A stretch of DNA of 64,000 nucleotides, taken from contig NC_061077.1 in NCBI RefSeq assembly GCF_021917145.1, positions 10,094,083-10,158,082 on the forward strand. Direction: 5' to 3'. A model generated the notes under the pieces. That model had not been told where the DNA came from. It saw only the letters and a list, made by a program, of their open reading frames with translations, and did no database searches. The stretch comes from Hypomesus transpacificus. Its lineage: Eukaryota; Chordata; Actinopteri; Osmeriformes; Osmeridae. Shown piece by piece: positions 39,856 through 52,600 of the stretch. Numbering within the stretch: position 1 is the first letter of the stretch; every line of letters starts with the position of its first letter. A program made the translations under genes and the position numbers.

Positions 39856-40818
39856 CTAGCTTATATTGACAGTGTAGAAATCCCTGTTCCTGGTCCACAT
39901 CACCCTCATCTTCGGTCTCCATTTGCAGTGGCTGGTGGTGACATAGTAGAGCAGAGGATCCAGACAGGGATTGAGGCTTACCAGGGCCATGGACACCCGC
40001 CGTGCATGGTAGATGACATTGCTGCTGGAGCAGTGCTGGATGACCCCCAGGCAGTGCAGCAGGTGCAGGAAGTGGACCACGTGATAGGGCAGGAAGCAGA
40101 GCAGGGTGATGGCCAGGATGGTGTAGATGATCCTCTGGGCCTTGCCAGCCGTGTGACTCCGGATCAGGGAGATGCGCCGCCCCACCAGAGGGTAGCACAC
40201 CAGGATGACCACGGAGGGCAGCAGGGAGCCACAGACCAGGCAGGCGATGCTGAAGGGGCCCACTCTCGTGCCCCACTCATGCTCCGTGAAGTTCTCAAAG
40301 CAGCTACGCTGGCCAGCGTGGCCAGACTTGCTGTCCAGTGGACCATTAAAGATGAAGGCCAGTCCGGCAACTCCAGACAACACCCAGGTGCTCACGCTCA
40401 CGACAACTGCACAGCAGGAGTCTCGCATCTTGAGGTAGGAGTGAGGGTGGACTGTGGCTATGTAGCGGTCCACACAGATGCAGGACATGAAGAAGATGCT
40501 GATGTATATGTTGGCGTGAAACAATATCCCCGTGACGCGACAGGCCATGTCTCCAAACTCCCAGTTGTTCCGGTGCAGGTGGTAGTGGATGCGGAATGGC
40601 AGGGTGCAAAGGATGGCGGTGTCGGCCAGAGCCAGATTGATGATGTACACGTTGGTGGAGGTTCGAGGGGTGATCTTGAAGATGAACACATAGAGGGCCC
40701 CCAGGTTTCCTGGCAGGCCCAGAGCCACCACCAGACTGTACACTGCTGGGTAGAGGTGGGCCTGGTACTCGGATGACGGAGCACTGCAGTTGGTGGCATT
40801 AGTCATTGTTATCATCAT
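39856..40818 (-). CDS. Class A GPCR of the P2Y / LPA / proton-sensing receptor group
   Basis: A single-exon seven-transmembrane receptor of 320 residues from the ATG at 40818 (MMITMTNATNCSAP). The frame is open up to 40908, but an acceptor-like ACCACAG at about 40859 suggests an upstream noncoding exon, so the first ATG of the downstream cluster is preferred. Features in order: N-glycosylation sites NAT and NCS; TM1 VVALGLPGN; TM2 NLALADTAILCTLPF; the TM3 disulfide Cys in GDMACRV; DRY in CVDRYIATVHP; the second-loop Cys in RSCFENF; TM6 LCFLPYHVVHF; and TM7 LNPCLDPLLYY, the DPxxY form usual in the delta group. The tail is short. NWEFGD, CFENF and DPLLYY recall LPAR4/6 and P2RY8; the CF-PYHV stretch in TM6 recalls GPR4/GPR65. 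The ligand cannot be assigned and no symbol is given. Confidence 0.88.
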   Translation of the reverse strand: MMITMTNATNCSAPSSEYQAHLYPAVYSLVVALGLPGNLGALYVFIFKITPRTSTNVYIINLALADTAILCTLPFRIHYHLHRNNWEFGDMACRVTGILFHANIYISIFFMSCICVDRYIATVHPHSYLKMRDSCCAVVVSVSTWVLSGVAGLAFIFNGPLDSKSGHAGQRSCFENFTEHEWGTRVGPFSIACLVCGSLLPSVVILVCYPLVGRRISLIRSHTAGKAQRIIYTILAITLLCFLPYHVVHFLHLLHCLGVIQHCSSSNVIYHARRVSMALVSLNPCLDPLLYYVTTSHCKWRPKMRVMWTRNRDFYTVNIS

Positions 40819-41101
40819 TTTAGGATGATCCAGATGACTTAGAAGGGCCCGTCTCCTCTGTGGTTGATCCCCCCTGCTGCATGTACAAACGTTTTTTGCC
40901 AAAGTCAAAACAATTGTAAACTATGTACCCAGTGACACTACAATTATGTGACATTTCTGTATGATATACACTCAATAGCAAGTATTTAATAATAAAGTCA
41001 ATATCTTCCAGGAACTAGGGTGTGTTGGAATCCACATCTTGCCCATGTATCAAATGTATCTAAATTCAGTAAAAGCAATGGAACGTCTTGTGATATATTT
41101 G

Positions 41102-41173
41102 ATTGGTTTTGATTAATAAGTAGAAGGTAAAACTGTCCAAAGTTTTACCTTCTACTTATTAATCAAAACCAAT
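41102..41173. repeat. Perfect 33-bp inverted repeat with 6-nt loop
   Basis: Arm 41102-41134 is the exact reverse complement of arm 41141-41173, separated by GTCCAA. The right arm is the start of direct-repeat copy 2; copy 1 at 38635 has only the right-arm sequence. A transcript across it would form a 33-bp hairpin. Confidence 0.95.
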
Positions 41174-41551
41174 AAAAGTATGCACTACTACAAAGCATAA
41201 CAATACTGCTGACAGTATTCACAAAAATGTACTTACAGGTTTGACGGCAAAAGTCCAATGTTATTGAAAGTACTACAAGAAAGAGCTACCTCTTCACTCT
41301 GAATGTAGACTACAGTGTATGTCATGAGACATCCCAGGAAACCACATCATTGTTTGTTATCTCAACTCTTAGCTTGTGGTTTCACATGCAGACACCCACT
41401 ATCCTGTTTTTGGAGGTGAAATTACATCTGTACACGCTGTTTGGTTATTTTGTGGGGCACCCATTTAGCATTATTCTTCTTTGCCTTGTCCTAGTTTAGT
41501 TGCATCAGGTGATGTTCAATGCAGCATGTGAAACAACAGCACTTTACGTAA
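41141..41551 (+). repeat. Diverged direct repeat, copy 2
   Basis: Partner of 38635-39131 in the same orientation, shorter by internal deletions. It retains the ends AGTTTTACCTTCTACTTATT and GCAGCATGTGAAACAACAGC. It lies upstream of the GPCR start. Confidence 0.85.
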
Positions 41552-41982
41552 TCCAAATTAAAATATACAAATGATTTACTGTTCCTCATTGAGATTGTTT
41601 GGGGCCAAATCTTAACACTGGGGGGCGCCAAGTGCCAACTAATTTGTTGTAAGGTGTTTCTCCTGAACCAGGTCCACTGAAGTCAAACCACAGCCACTGG
41701 AGTTCCTAACACATTACCGTAATAAAGGCCATTTAACATAACACACCATACAACAATGTAAATCAGCTGTTCCTTTGTGAGATAATTATCTTCTTTCATT
41801 CAGTCGTTGTAGGCATGCAATTCTCTCTCTCTCTCCATCTCAAAATCTTTCTCTTGCCATCACATTTTGATCATCAGCTCTAATATGTGTATTGATATGC
41901 AGGGACTTATTCAGGCATTAGTATTCCAAAATGTTATAGCACATGGAAACATCCTCAGATTAATTAAAACCTAATTTCTACT

Positions 41983-42180
41983 GTGACCTCACAGGAACCT
42001 CAGAACATTGAACCTTCTCACCAGAGCAGATGGGAAATCCTAGCCACCAACACCCCAAGGGTGAACCCAGCTCTGCGAGGGTTTCAGCAACCTTCACAGC
42101 CAGACCACCTGGATCACAACATACCTGGCCAAACAGAGGGGTGTGTGGTGCTTGAGCAGCCACAGCCTCACGTCAGCTAA
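41983..42180 (+). other. Possible coding exon, unidentified
   Basis: Directly after an acceptor-like TGTGACCTCACAG (ending at about 41994) the plus strand encodes a 60-odd-residue frame with low-bias composition (for example SRWEILATNTPRVNPALRGF) that ends TAA at 42178-42180. It could be the last exon of an unknown plus-strand transcript. No upstream exon, homologue or nearby poly(A) signal supports it (the next AATAAA is about 840 bp on), so chance is equally likely. Confidence 0.2.
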
Positions 42181-45100
42181 GGAGTCAGGAAGCTACCTCC
42201 TCCTACTCCAGAACCTCCTATTTCCACCCCTCCCTCTCTCTCCCTCCAGTCAGCCATTGCCTAGCAACGGCGCTCACGGGTCCCCCGTTTCCAAGAGGAG
42301 CCTACCTCCATCAGTATCAGACAAATTCACCACAGACAAAAGAGACTAGGGCCAACAGATCTTTTGTAGCTGGTAGCTAGCATTTGATGTTAACCCCATC
42401 TGCTTTCTGTTGGTCTCAGAGCCATGTGTTTAGCTGCATTTAACATTTTAATAATGAATGACTTGTCAAGTGGTACCACACTCAATATTTACTACAAGAT
42501 AAACGTAACTACCATATGGACAATTTAAAAAAGTAAGGAGTTTTATGTTGTTGATACTGTAAAGCACACACCCATGATTTCAACAAATTGTATTTGACAT
42601 TAGAAACATATTTTTGCAATGACCTTTCCTGTCAGACTCTTTGAGATACCTTGGATTGACGTGGCGGTTGAGTTCACATTGTTGGTCCATGCTTGAGTTT
42701 ATTTGCGTGCATGCAAGTGTGTGTACTGTACACCACATGTTGGGATGCTGGGGGTAGGGACTTAGAGTTAAGCAAGCCTCCAGCTCATCTTGCCCTACTT
42801 TTCCAAAAAACAAAGTGCACAGAACAACAGAGATGCACCTGGATGCCACGCCTCTTACATTGTTATAATGGTTCCAATGAACTAATAGCATTTAAAGTAT
42901 GCATTTAATATCTTCAATAGTCTTCACACTGACAAACATCTACCGATAGTTACTTTGTTAACTCTTTCCTGAATAATTGGCTTTATTTCTCCACCTAAAT
43001 GTGCCTAACTCTTTTAATCAATAAACATATCGATCGCATTCTCATCATTTCTTTGTCTTTTCCTCTGTGAGCAAGATAATATGCTTTTGTTGTTGTAAGG
43101 AGACTTTTGCAGTTGATTCCAATTGACACAGTAAAATGTACTTCATTATGTATGTTTTAAGCTTCATTAAGTAAGAATTTACTTTGTAAATGATGTAAGG
43201 TTTTCATGCATTGATTAGACATTTGAATACTTCGTAATAAAATCAACAATTGACTTTCAAAGAACTGTGTTCTAAGACCTTGTCAGAGCCAAATGGCTTT
43301 AGCTGTCAGTACGAGTCTCCTTAGGCAATTAGGCTTACCCCAACACAATTATCACACAAATGAACCAAGGTCAGAACTTTTAACAACTCTTACTACGGCA
43401 AAGATAGAAGCCTGATGATGTTTTCCTTGCGGATTACCAAAACACTCAAATGTTGAAATGTCATAACAAATATGTATTCTTTTAGGTGGAAAACCTGTAT
43501 ATGGAAATGTATGTTTGGCACAGATTACTTTTATATATAAAGCAGACTGTACATGTGTACTGACATACTAAATGTGGCTTGCCAAAATGAATAACAGTGC
43601 AGCTAGCTAGGGCTTTCAAATGCCAAGGTAGCAGGGCAATTGGTCTGAAAGATTTAGAAGACTTATTTTAAAATAGCTACTGAATAACTAACCAGTGCTG
43701 TTAACATGTGTGCTGAGTGCCTTTGGCAGCTACAAAGAAAAACATCATAGGTCAAAACCATTCAGCTTGGCCTTTTTAAAACAGGGCATTATGGCATTTA
43801 TTGAGGTACATGTTGCATGTCAGCATAATTCTAGACATAGATGCAGTAGGAATTTCCAACATAAAAGCGATAAAGTAATCAATGGCAAACTAATAATTTC
43901 AGTCACGTTTTCTTAATGATCTTCCTGCATCAGACCTCAAGCATACTTTATCAGTGTTAGAAAAACTAAACCACATTAGGATGACATGTCAGCGTAGGGA
44001 AGCAGAGGAAACACATGACATGCATAATACACAACATGCACATGTCTCTGCCTCTCTCTAGTAGTGGCTGGTCAAGTCTCGCACCTGCAGTCGGAAAGGA
44101 TAATGTAACGCACTGTGTGCTCAGTGGCATGGCTCAAGAGTGGAGCCTCCCTCTCTCCAGAAGACCACGAGGGGAAGAGAGGGATGGATAGTGGGGAGCA
44201 GAAGTAGGTCACATTCCCAGAGACCCACATCTCTCTGGATGATTCCATGCGGCAGCACTGCTTATGTCTGCCTTTAGAGGGCTTTTACCACGACCAAAAT
44301 CGGAGTCGACAGCAGCACCACCCTCCTTCTCACATGGCAGAGACAGAGATGATCATCCCTACTCCCTGTGGATCCTGACATCCTGCAGATGCACTGCGCG
44401 AAACAAGAACGGCAGGGAAGAAGGTCATGAGCAGTGCATTTTCACTGCAACATGAATGTTGCAGCACAGTTTTATAATAGAGACCTTTTACTAACCTAAT
44501 GCCTCTGTGGTTTCTCACGTAATAAATGTTTAATTACCTGCACGGACCTTTAAAGTGTGTTTATTGACAACAAGGGAACGTGAAAAGAGGAATTAGTGCA
44601 TTGTAATACAGTACTGTACCTTACTTATACAGCCAGCAGTGTGGCTCTGTGTTCCCCATTATCTTCACCCACTAAGTATCCTCAGACTATAGTAGTATCT
44701 TAGACTTTGTTCATTTTTAGCTCAGCCTGCTGACTCAACAGCTCTCACAAGGACCAGAAGACGCTTTGATCTTGGGTGCAGCAATACAGGGAGAGGCAAG
44801 AGACTAAGGAATCTGTCTCGATTTTTGCAGGTCTAATTTTAGCCCCTAAGGCAATGGAGGACATTTATGTAAGACCAGCATTGGGAGGTGGGGGAGAGGA
44901 TGCTGCTGTGAGAGACACTAACAAACACTGGATCCAGTCGGAAGCACCTCTCTTCCTGTCCACGAGGCGGTGGCTAAATAATATAACAATCTTTACAAAT
45001 GGTTTCAAAATACTAATATCTCTGCACATTGTGTTTTGGTTTTTAAATATGACAGGGACGTGAACAGGAGCATGAAACTGAAAGGGAGATGTTGACGAGG

Positions 45101-46399
45101 TGCGATGGAAAAGTTTAACCTTTTGGTATTGTACTTTTTTCTGAGCCCAAAATGACCGAATTTAGACTCAGTGTATCTACAGTACATTTCAATCCCAGTT
45201 ACTAGATTGGTGGTTAATAAAATGAAATGGCAGCGAGGCACTTTCACAAACACCCAGTACACTGTACATCACACACGGAAGGGCAGTTCTTCAGCGCTTG
45301 AGACTTTGTGCCCATGTGTCCACAACAAAGCTTGTCATCCACTCAAACATCTCACCCTCAGCAGAGAGAGGGTGAGGTCATCCCTATTCAGGACCATAGC
45401 TCAAACCATGCAGGGATCAGAAGGAAGGGACAATGGAGTTGTTTGAAATCCTCCAGTGAAATTCCAGGCACTCTTCCCCCATAGCTTTCCCATTTCCTGT
45501 GAATTAATAATATGCTCTATTTTTGGATTCAGATCAAGGAAATAGACGCATGAAAAATCTAATTTAAGATTTCGCAGCAGGAGGGTGACGTAATGTATTT
45601 ACTCATCGTTTTAGTTCAATTAATCAATCCACCTGTTAATAGTTGAGGTTTTTTAAATTGTGGATATTTGTCCCTGTGCAAAACAATCCAATTGTATTCT
45701 ATTCAGGAAGTTTATTTTGGCAGACTTCTGGAGTGTTGTTGAGTATGTCAGTATGTGTGAGCCATGTAAATTCAGCATAACAACTAATTTACATTTGTAA
45801 AACTGAGGAGAGATGCGGTGATGGAAGAAATGGTTTAAGAGGAAATGAGTGATGATGACAAGAGGTAGAAGAGAAGAAGAGATATATTTTCTTCCAGGAA
45901 GAGCTTTGTAGTTTAACAGACTAGCTTTGAACCTTAGATGTTTGCATACGCCGCATAAGTTAACACATTTAGCTGCCAAAGCAGAAATCCGTTAATATGT
46001 TTATCTGTGATCGTTTAGGGATTTATATTTAACATCAAGATTTCACTTAAGATTGTCACAGGGGAGAAGAAGACCTGCTTATGCGGTTGCAACTGTGAAG
46101 GCAGAGTTGATCAAGTCAGAAAGCTACTGTAAAACATTATAAAATGAACATTCTGTAGGATAATAGCTCTACAGCCATCCTCAACCCACTCTCTGTAAAG
46201 GGTCATTGACTATTTCACCTGTCATGATGAAACTATATTAATCTTTCATACACTAAAATAAAAAAAGTATTAACCAACAAAGAATGTTGATAATACTGCG
46301 ACATAAGTTGCATAGCCTGTTAAACAGCAGATGGCATTTATACTGAACTGAGCCAATGCAACATGCCATGCCTTGTAAGCCTGTACTGTTCTGTGCGCA

Positions 46400-46596
46400 C
46401 CACTACAAGTTGGTCGACACTCACTCGCCAGCAGTCTGGCGGCTCAAGTGTTTAGTCTCTCTCATTGCGGAGTAGACTAGTGACTGCGAGGCGGGGAGAG
46501 GACCGCGGCTTATCGGAATACATATTTCCATTCTTCTATCGTTTATTTCGAGAAATGAAAGTTATACAGTAAGCTTGAAGACGTAACTAGCCCAAG
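46400..46596 (+). promoter_or_regulatory. acap3: acap3 promoter / 5' UTR region
   Basis: GC- and CpG-enriched stretch directly upstream of the acap3 ATG, in contrast with AT-rich flanks. It includes a GGCGGGG Sp1-like site at about 46491-46497. No TATA box lies at a clear distance from a start site. Confidence 0.4.
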
Positions 46597-46643
46597 ATGA
46601 CGGTGGATTTTGAAGAATGTGTCAAAGATTCACCCAGGTTCAG
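46597..46643 (+). CDS. acap3: acap3 coding exon 1 (Arf-GAP with coiled coil, ANK repeat and PH domains 3)
   Basis: ATG at 46597 encodes MTVDFEECVKDSPRF and two bases of an Arg codon, followed by a donor GTAAGAG. Human ACAP3 begins MTVEFEECVKDSPRF, so the identity is clear despite the short exon. The rest of the protein (BAR domain, PH domain, Arf-GAP zinc finger, ankyrin repeats; a GTPase activator for Arf6-type GTPases on membranes) must be encoded beyond a long first intron, because no exon with the BAR start (ATIDEVETD-like) was seen up to 64000. Synteny supports it: in human ACAP3 lies in the same cluster as INTS11 and CPTP. Confidence 0.9.
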
Positions 46644-49600
46644 GTAAGAGAATGCTCTTTCTGTAGAGATTTTAGACTGCTGCACATCCGCTTGTTGAAC
46701 GTATGCAAATTGAACAACATGAGAATGTTTAAATAGCCAATCGGTTTGTACAAACTGTACAAAATGGTATTTAACATGGCATTGGTATTATGTTTTGCAT
46801 ACGCATGTCTGTTTTGAATTTCCTACGAAAATAAGAATGTTTTCTTGCTGGGTATGCTTCTGCTATCTGAAATAGAAGACTTATTTGTAATCATATTATA
46901 AATAGACTTGGTTACAAAGAATTCTTTTTTTGTGCTTATCGGGACGACCTTGGGTAGGCTCATTTAGCTATACTGATTTGGCACAGTAGTGATGATATTG
47001 TATAGCCTAATGGATGAGTAACGGTTTGGCGCGAGGAAAAGGAATTATCCCTCCTGCTCTCACTAACACGTGTTGTTATGGAAAAAAGGCTATATTTACA
47101 TTGAAAGACACATATATTGTCATCGGTGGTGTGGACACATAGTGGATGCTGATTTTACTTGTAGTGCACACCCATGGTGTTGCATTCAGGGCACAGCAAC
47201 ACGGGGCACTCTTTCAAGCCCCCTCATGACGCATGCATACCGTGTGTATCATGAGACCACAACAGTACCACTATCCGCAGTCTACATAAGGGTGTCCTCG
47301 CGATTATCGTCTGATAGAAACTACAGTATCATGTGCAACTTGTACTGTACGATTGACCATTTAGTGAGTCCAAAGTTGACTTGCATTCATAATGAAAATA
47401 TATAGGGTATGGTAATATACCGTGTAATGAATGACTTAGGCTTGTATTGAGGAAGCTCCAGAGTCTTCTCAGGACCATAGTAGCCCATCGACCTGCTTGG
47501 TTGTAGATGTCGGTTCAAAGCAGACACTGATTGCAGGTGACAATGTGAATGTGGTGATGCATCTCGTGGTCTAAAGGCTAAATAGTCCTCAAGTAAGAGG
47601 CGTCACAACTGATTTGTGTTCATATCATAATTTAATGTGCAGTTCTCAGGGAGTTTCTCCCTCACAAAGGAAGCTTCAAACAGCATCACTAAGCACCATC
47701 GAGTGGATCAGAGGGGAAACGAGTGAGTCCCACGCATGCACAGCTTCATGCTCTGGCTGCGGTGCACTCATAGCACCAGAGGTTAGATAAATAACACAGG
47801 CATTCCTCTCAAGCCACATCCCTTCCCCAGACCTGGCTCTGGCTCCCTGTCTCCCTCCATCCTCCCCCCTCTCTGCTGCTTATGTGGAACCCAGGGCCCG
47901 TCACTCTTTGTGGGGTATCCAAGCCCCCTGCCTGCCTGCTTGCATGCCTGGTTGGGTCTTTTTACATGTATGTGTGTGCACAGCCGCAAAGCTCCCACAG
48001 ATAGAATCTCTCCTCCAAATCAAAGACTTCCAGGCTTGGCAGCAGTACCTTAATGGGTGCCATGTGTGGCTGAGAGGCAGGTCTCAGTAAGTGCTGAGTG
48101 AAGGGTATTTACACAAACCTTCTCCCCATGTTTATGTGCTAAAGAGCAAGTCTAGCAACTAGAGTGGAGCTGTGGGATTGCATGGCCTGCAACGACCCAC
48201 CTTCCAGGGATTTGTGGTCCTATCCCTCGATGGGTAATCCACTTCTCTGGTCTGAAAGGAACAAGAAGATGAAATTGTCTCCTCTGTCTGGCCATGGAAT
48301 AAAAATAACTCTCTTCCTCACATGCAATGGTTGGCAAGAGATGTCTCATAAGCTAAAGAACATCAAACGCATCTGGTTGTTGTGTTCTCCTAAAACGGTT
48401 CTCCTAAGGTTATTTTGAGGATTTTTTGAAAAATAATGAATGTCAGAAACTGAATGAAGACCTTATTTTCCAATGGAGACAAATGGAGTGTGATGTCATC
48501 TAAAATGACCTTACTCAGATTCCAAAAAGAGAGCGCTTAAAAGAATATTCTCTCAGCCACTCCAACCACTAACAGGGCATTGAGTCCATATTCAAATTGC
48601 TCCTTTTGTAGAGCTAAAAGCGTAGCCTAAGTGTTGCGTAAGAACCAACCCCGAAGGTGGCTGATCGGAAGGAGGCAGGTCTAGAAACGAGGGACTCGAG
48701 TCTTTTCACAGTTGATACTTTAAAAGGCTTCGCACTTCTCACACGTATGAACACATGCAGGCCAAGAGTTCCGCAAGGTTGCACTCACACATATCTCACT
48801 GCTCACTCCCAGCCAGCGCGTCAAGACGCAGCATGGTCCTGTGTTGCCACTAGCGTCGCTACACTACGTCCTCGGTTCTGCGTTAGAGCCTGACACTCCT
48901 GTTGTCCTGGAGATGCTGCTCAGGAGAAGGTGCTGGAGTGACCACCTGACAGGCTGTAAAAAGGCATACAATCTCAACTAATCTCAACTCTGTGTACCCG
49001 CTGTTTGGTCGCTATGGATACCGGTGTGCCAGCAGACAGATGTGATGTAGCGTACTGTAGCAGCCGTGGCACAGCAACACTCCACATCTGTTTCTGGGAA
49101 GAGGTCCGTAATGGTCACACAGCCACAGGAATGTGTGTGTATGTGTTTGTTGCAGCACAACATTGGGAACATGCTACGTTTGTGTTGTTTGCCCTCCGCT
49201 GACATGTTAGTTTTAGGTCTCCCTCACACATGTTGTCAAGAGCCTTACTTTCACTTAGAGAAACTTTCATTTCACTAAGTCAGTAAACAAAGTCATATTT
49301 ATAGCAAGTCACTAAGGAAGCACCTAAACTAATGTATTAAGTTAACAAAGATGAAAGGGTATTAATAGCATGTCTTAACATTTGATTCTAATGAGAACGA
49401 TCTGCTGACAGACTGACCCTATTATTTGGTTTTATTTGGGTTGGGTGTTTGTACGCATTCAATGGTACGTTAATGAATGCTTCCTGTCTGTGTACTTGGG
49501 GCTGGGTACTCATTACGCTGACATCAGCCGCTGGAGAGAATAGCACTGATTTATACCTATCCTGTAGCCTCTGATGTTCTGTGGCTTGGACTGTGGTGAT

Positions 49601-52600
49601 CCACTAGGGTCTCCCTCAGCAGAATGCTAGCTTTGTCCATGAAGAACTGTGCTTCCTTCCAAATGAGGACTCTTTTCATTCAAACTGAATGGCTTGTGAC
49701 AGTGAGCTGCAAGTGTCCTTCCTACCCCAAGTAAACAGGACTGATGTGAGGCAGCCTTCATTAAGGGCGACGGTCTTGTCAGTGACTCATGCCGAGTAGG
49801 CCTGGTATAAGACAGCCTGTGACCTTTGACCCCCACGCTGTTTGTGCATCCCTGTCTTGTGTGAGGATGACTGGATGTGTGACCCAGAGTCAGATGAGAG
49901 AGGAGTGTGCCACATTCCAGGATATGCCTGCTCGAGAGGAATGCTGGGTATGTGGCACAACGTCCTGCTCTGTGACAGATGACAACACTATCCTCAGGTT
50001 ACAGTTTCTGTAATGTGGAAAATACTGGAGACAATAATCTGGCTCTTCCCCATGCATCATTTTGAATCTATAGTACAGTAGATACAATAAACTGCTTTTG
50101 TGTGCATGTTTGGAATGTACAGGATGAGTAATTCCTTTTCTTCTTTTGGGTTTAGGTTGTGTCTCTGGTCATAAAGGAATTTACAGTATATTTATTCTCT
50201 GGCATTCATACTCTGTGTGATCCTAGAGAGATTAGACCACTATGTCAACAGTAGGACACTTGTTGACCATATAAACCCAGAATCTGGCCAATATTCCAGT
50301 CAGAATGGTGTTTGTTTTAGGAGATGGATTACAACAGTCAAATGTGTTTTCTCACAACCGTAATCTCATTTGCAGGTATTGATAACAATCTTGATATATC
50401 TCAGACAGACTGGGAGATGAAACATGGAGGTTCAAGAGCAGTCCCCTTTGTTCAGAGTTTGTCTGACCATGCGTCTGTTGTGTTATTTGTGAAGGCGCTG
50501 TTTTCTTCCTTTGCTGCCTCAGCTGCTCTGATCTGGGAGGCCTTCCTTGCTGCGTGGTCATGTTGCTTCTGCTCTTGTTCATACTGACCTCCTTCCATTT
50601 TGAATCTGTGTCAGCTTCCCTTGTGTTCCGCCAACCGTGCTCCTCCCTGCGCGGTGACTTTGGCCAAGGCCGGGGGATGCCTTTATGCTAATTTAGGGAG
50701 TCATGGCTCCAACACCAAGATGGCCATCAACTGCATGACAGCACACACAGTGATGCCTGCAACTGGTAGTCATGTTAAATTGTTAGCCTAAAACCATGTT
50801 TTGGATGTTTGAAGTCTGAGACAATGAGCGCGGCAGCCTATCTATGCCCTGTTTCGTGTCACTGCCTGTGTAATCTCTGCATTAGACAGATTGCATCCTC
50901 AGCTCTGCTACCATCCCTCCCACCCTTGCACGTTGTTTCTGCTATTTAAATTTTCTTCCCTTCTGGATGTAATTGTTAATGTGAGGCTGGCCTATAGCAT
51001 TTTCACCATCTTGTTTAAGGTGTCACTGAGCCTGTGCAACTCAAGGTAATAAAAGCGATAGGGATTAAGTCAGCAGTTTGACAGTGTGTCCTAATCAGGG
51101 ATTAGCCCACATTTCTTGGCTTTTCAATCCCAGCATGGTGAGGTGACTCACCTGGAAACTGGTGACAACCCCTCTAGTGTCACTCTTGGGGGGAAGGGTG
51201 TATCAATCTCAAATACATGTAGCAATATAGTACTGTTGTCTCTCTCACCATGTCAGAATACAAGACTGCTGGGCTCTCTTTCAGAAGGGAGTCATTGCCC
51301 GCTAAAGAAAAGTCTTTCATCTTCTTCAGAGGGGCTGAGATGAAGACCTTGTGCCAGCTGGGTGCCTCATCTTTTGCTTACCAGTCTCTCTGTCTCTCCC
51401 AAGCAATGTAGGGCAGCCTTCAGAAGATCTCTTCAGCTTGATTACTGGAGTGTTTGAAGGATATCCTTTGTAGCAGGTTTGTCTTCACAAGCGCGACGGG
51501 TCCAGGAGGAATGTGTAACGGTGTAGGGCCTTTGAAACAAGGTGTGCTTCTGGTTTTAACACAGCAAACTCTTCTGTTAGGGTTAATCATGGACATGGAC
51601 AATATCATTTATAAAACGTAGGCTTAAGTCCCTTTTGGAGTCCCTACAAACAACTGTGAAAATGTGAAGTGATCATAAAACCATTTTCCTAAACACCGAG
51701 GTATTGGTATCTTTTTCTATTATTTGCTGCTCATTAAATGGTGATTTTGTGCATCTTTAAGGAGGATGAACTCTCTCTGGGTGTCTGGAGACCCAGCGAT
51801 GATGTCATCTCAGGTCTTTGTGTTTGGTGAGGGGCACCGCATGAGTCCTGGCTGTCCCTCTCATTTTTTGTGTGATGAATAGCAAGACGTTTCACACACA
51901 GGGAGACAAAGGCAGTGGTGGCGAGCACTGCATTCTGAACAGCCTGCTAATCTACCACTACAGGACATATCCTTAGAGGTGACAAAGAGACCTGGGAGTA
52001 GCGCCAGGACAAACACAGACCTGCTCGCCTCCCTCCGTTAGTCGACGCAGGAGGAGTGTGTGAACAGTTTATTAAGTTCCGGTAAATGTAATTACCTAAC
52101 CGTATGACTGTCACTCTCCCTCTCTGTTCTGGACTCCCTTTTGAACTCAACCTCCCTGTGTTACCACAGGCTGCATGCAGTGTTTAAGTCTTTCAATCTG
52201 TTTTAACGGATGCACACCCAGCCTTAAATGATGGATGAGAATGACAGGCATTGGTATTCTCCTCACACCACGGCCCTGTGTTCCTTGAAGCGGCGTTGAC
52301 TGATGATGGGTGGGGAGGCGGGGAGGAGCTGCAGACAGCAGCAGTGCAGGACCCGCTCACGTCGCTGCACAGATCAGGAGTTATGGAACAGAGGAACCTT
52401 GTTTTTCATCTCTGCTCTGTGCAGGCTCTGCTGGTTCTGCTGTACTCCTGTGCTCTTTGTCTTGCTGTCTGCTTCTTAACATTAGCCATGACTCAGCATT
52501 TGTTTTTCGCATCGGATTTAGTTTATCTGGCCCCAACATCTGATCTCAATTCAATGTAGATATCAGATATCTCTCATCACTTTTCTCTTCGCCTGTATCA

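Larger units (their letters stand above)
40819..46596. other. Intergenic region between the GPCR and acap3
   Basis: Apart from the direct repeat, the hairpin and the possible exon listed separately, I see AT-rich sequence without coding signal. The CpG content rises just before the acap3 start (about 46400-46596, GAGGCGGGGAGAGGACCGCG), which is the likely promoter and 5' UTR. Confidence 0.6.

Noticed and set aside
39832-40776. 314-codon plus-strand frame with even composition
   Set aside because: It is the exact antisense of the GPCR coding exon; the minus frame has all seven transmembrane segments and the DRY motif, whereas the plus frame has no domain.
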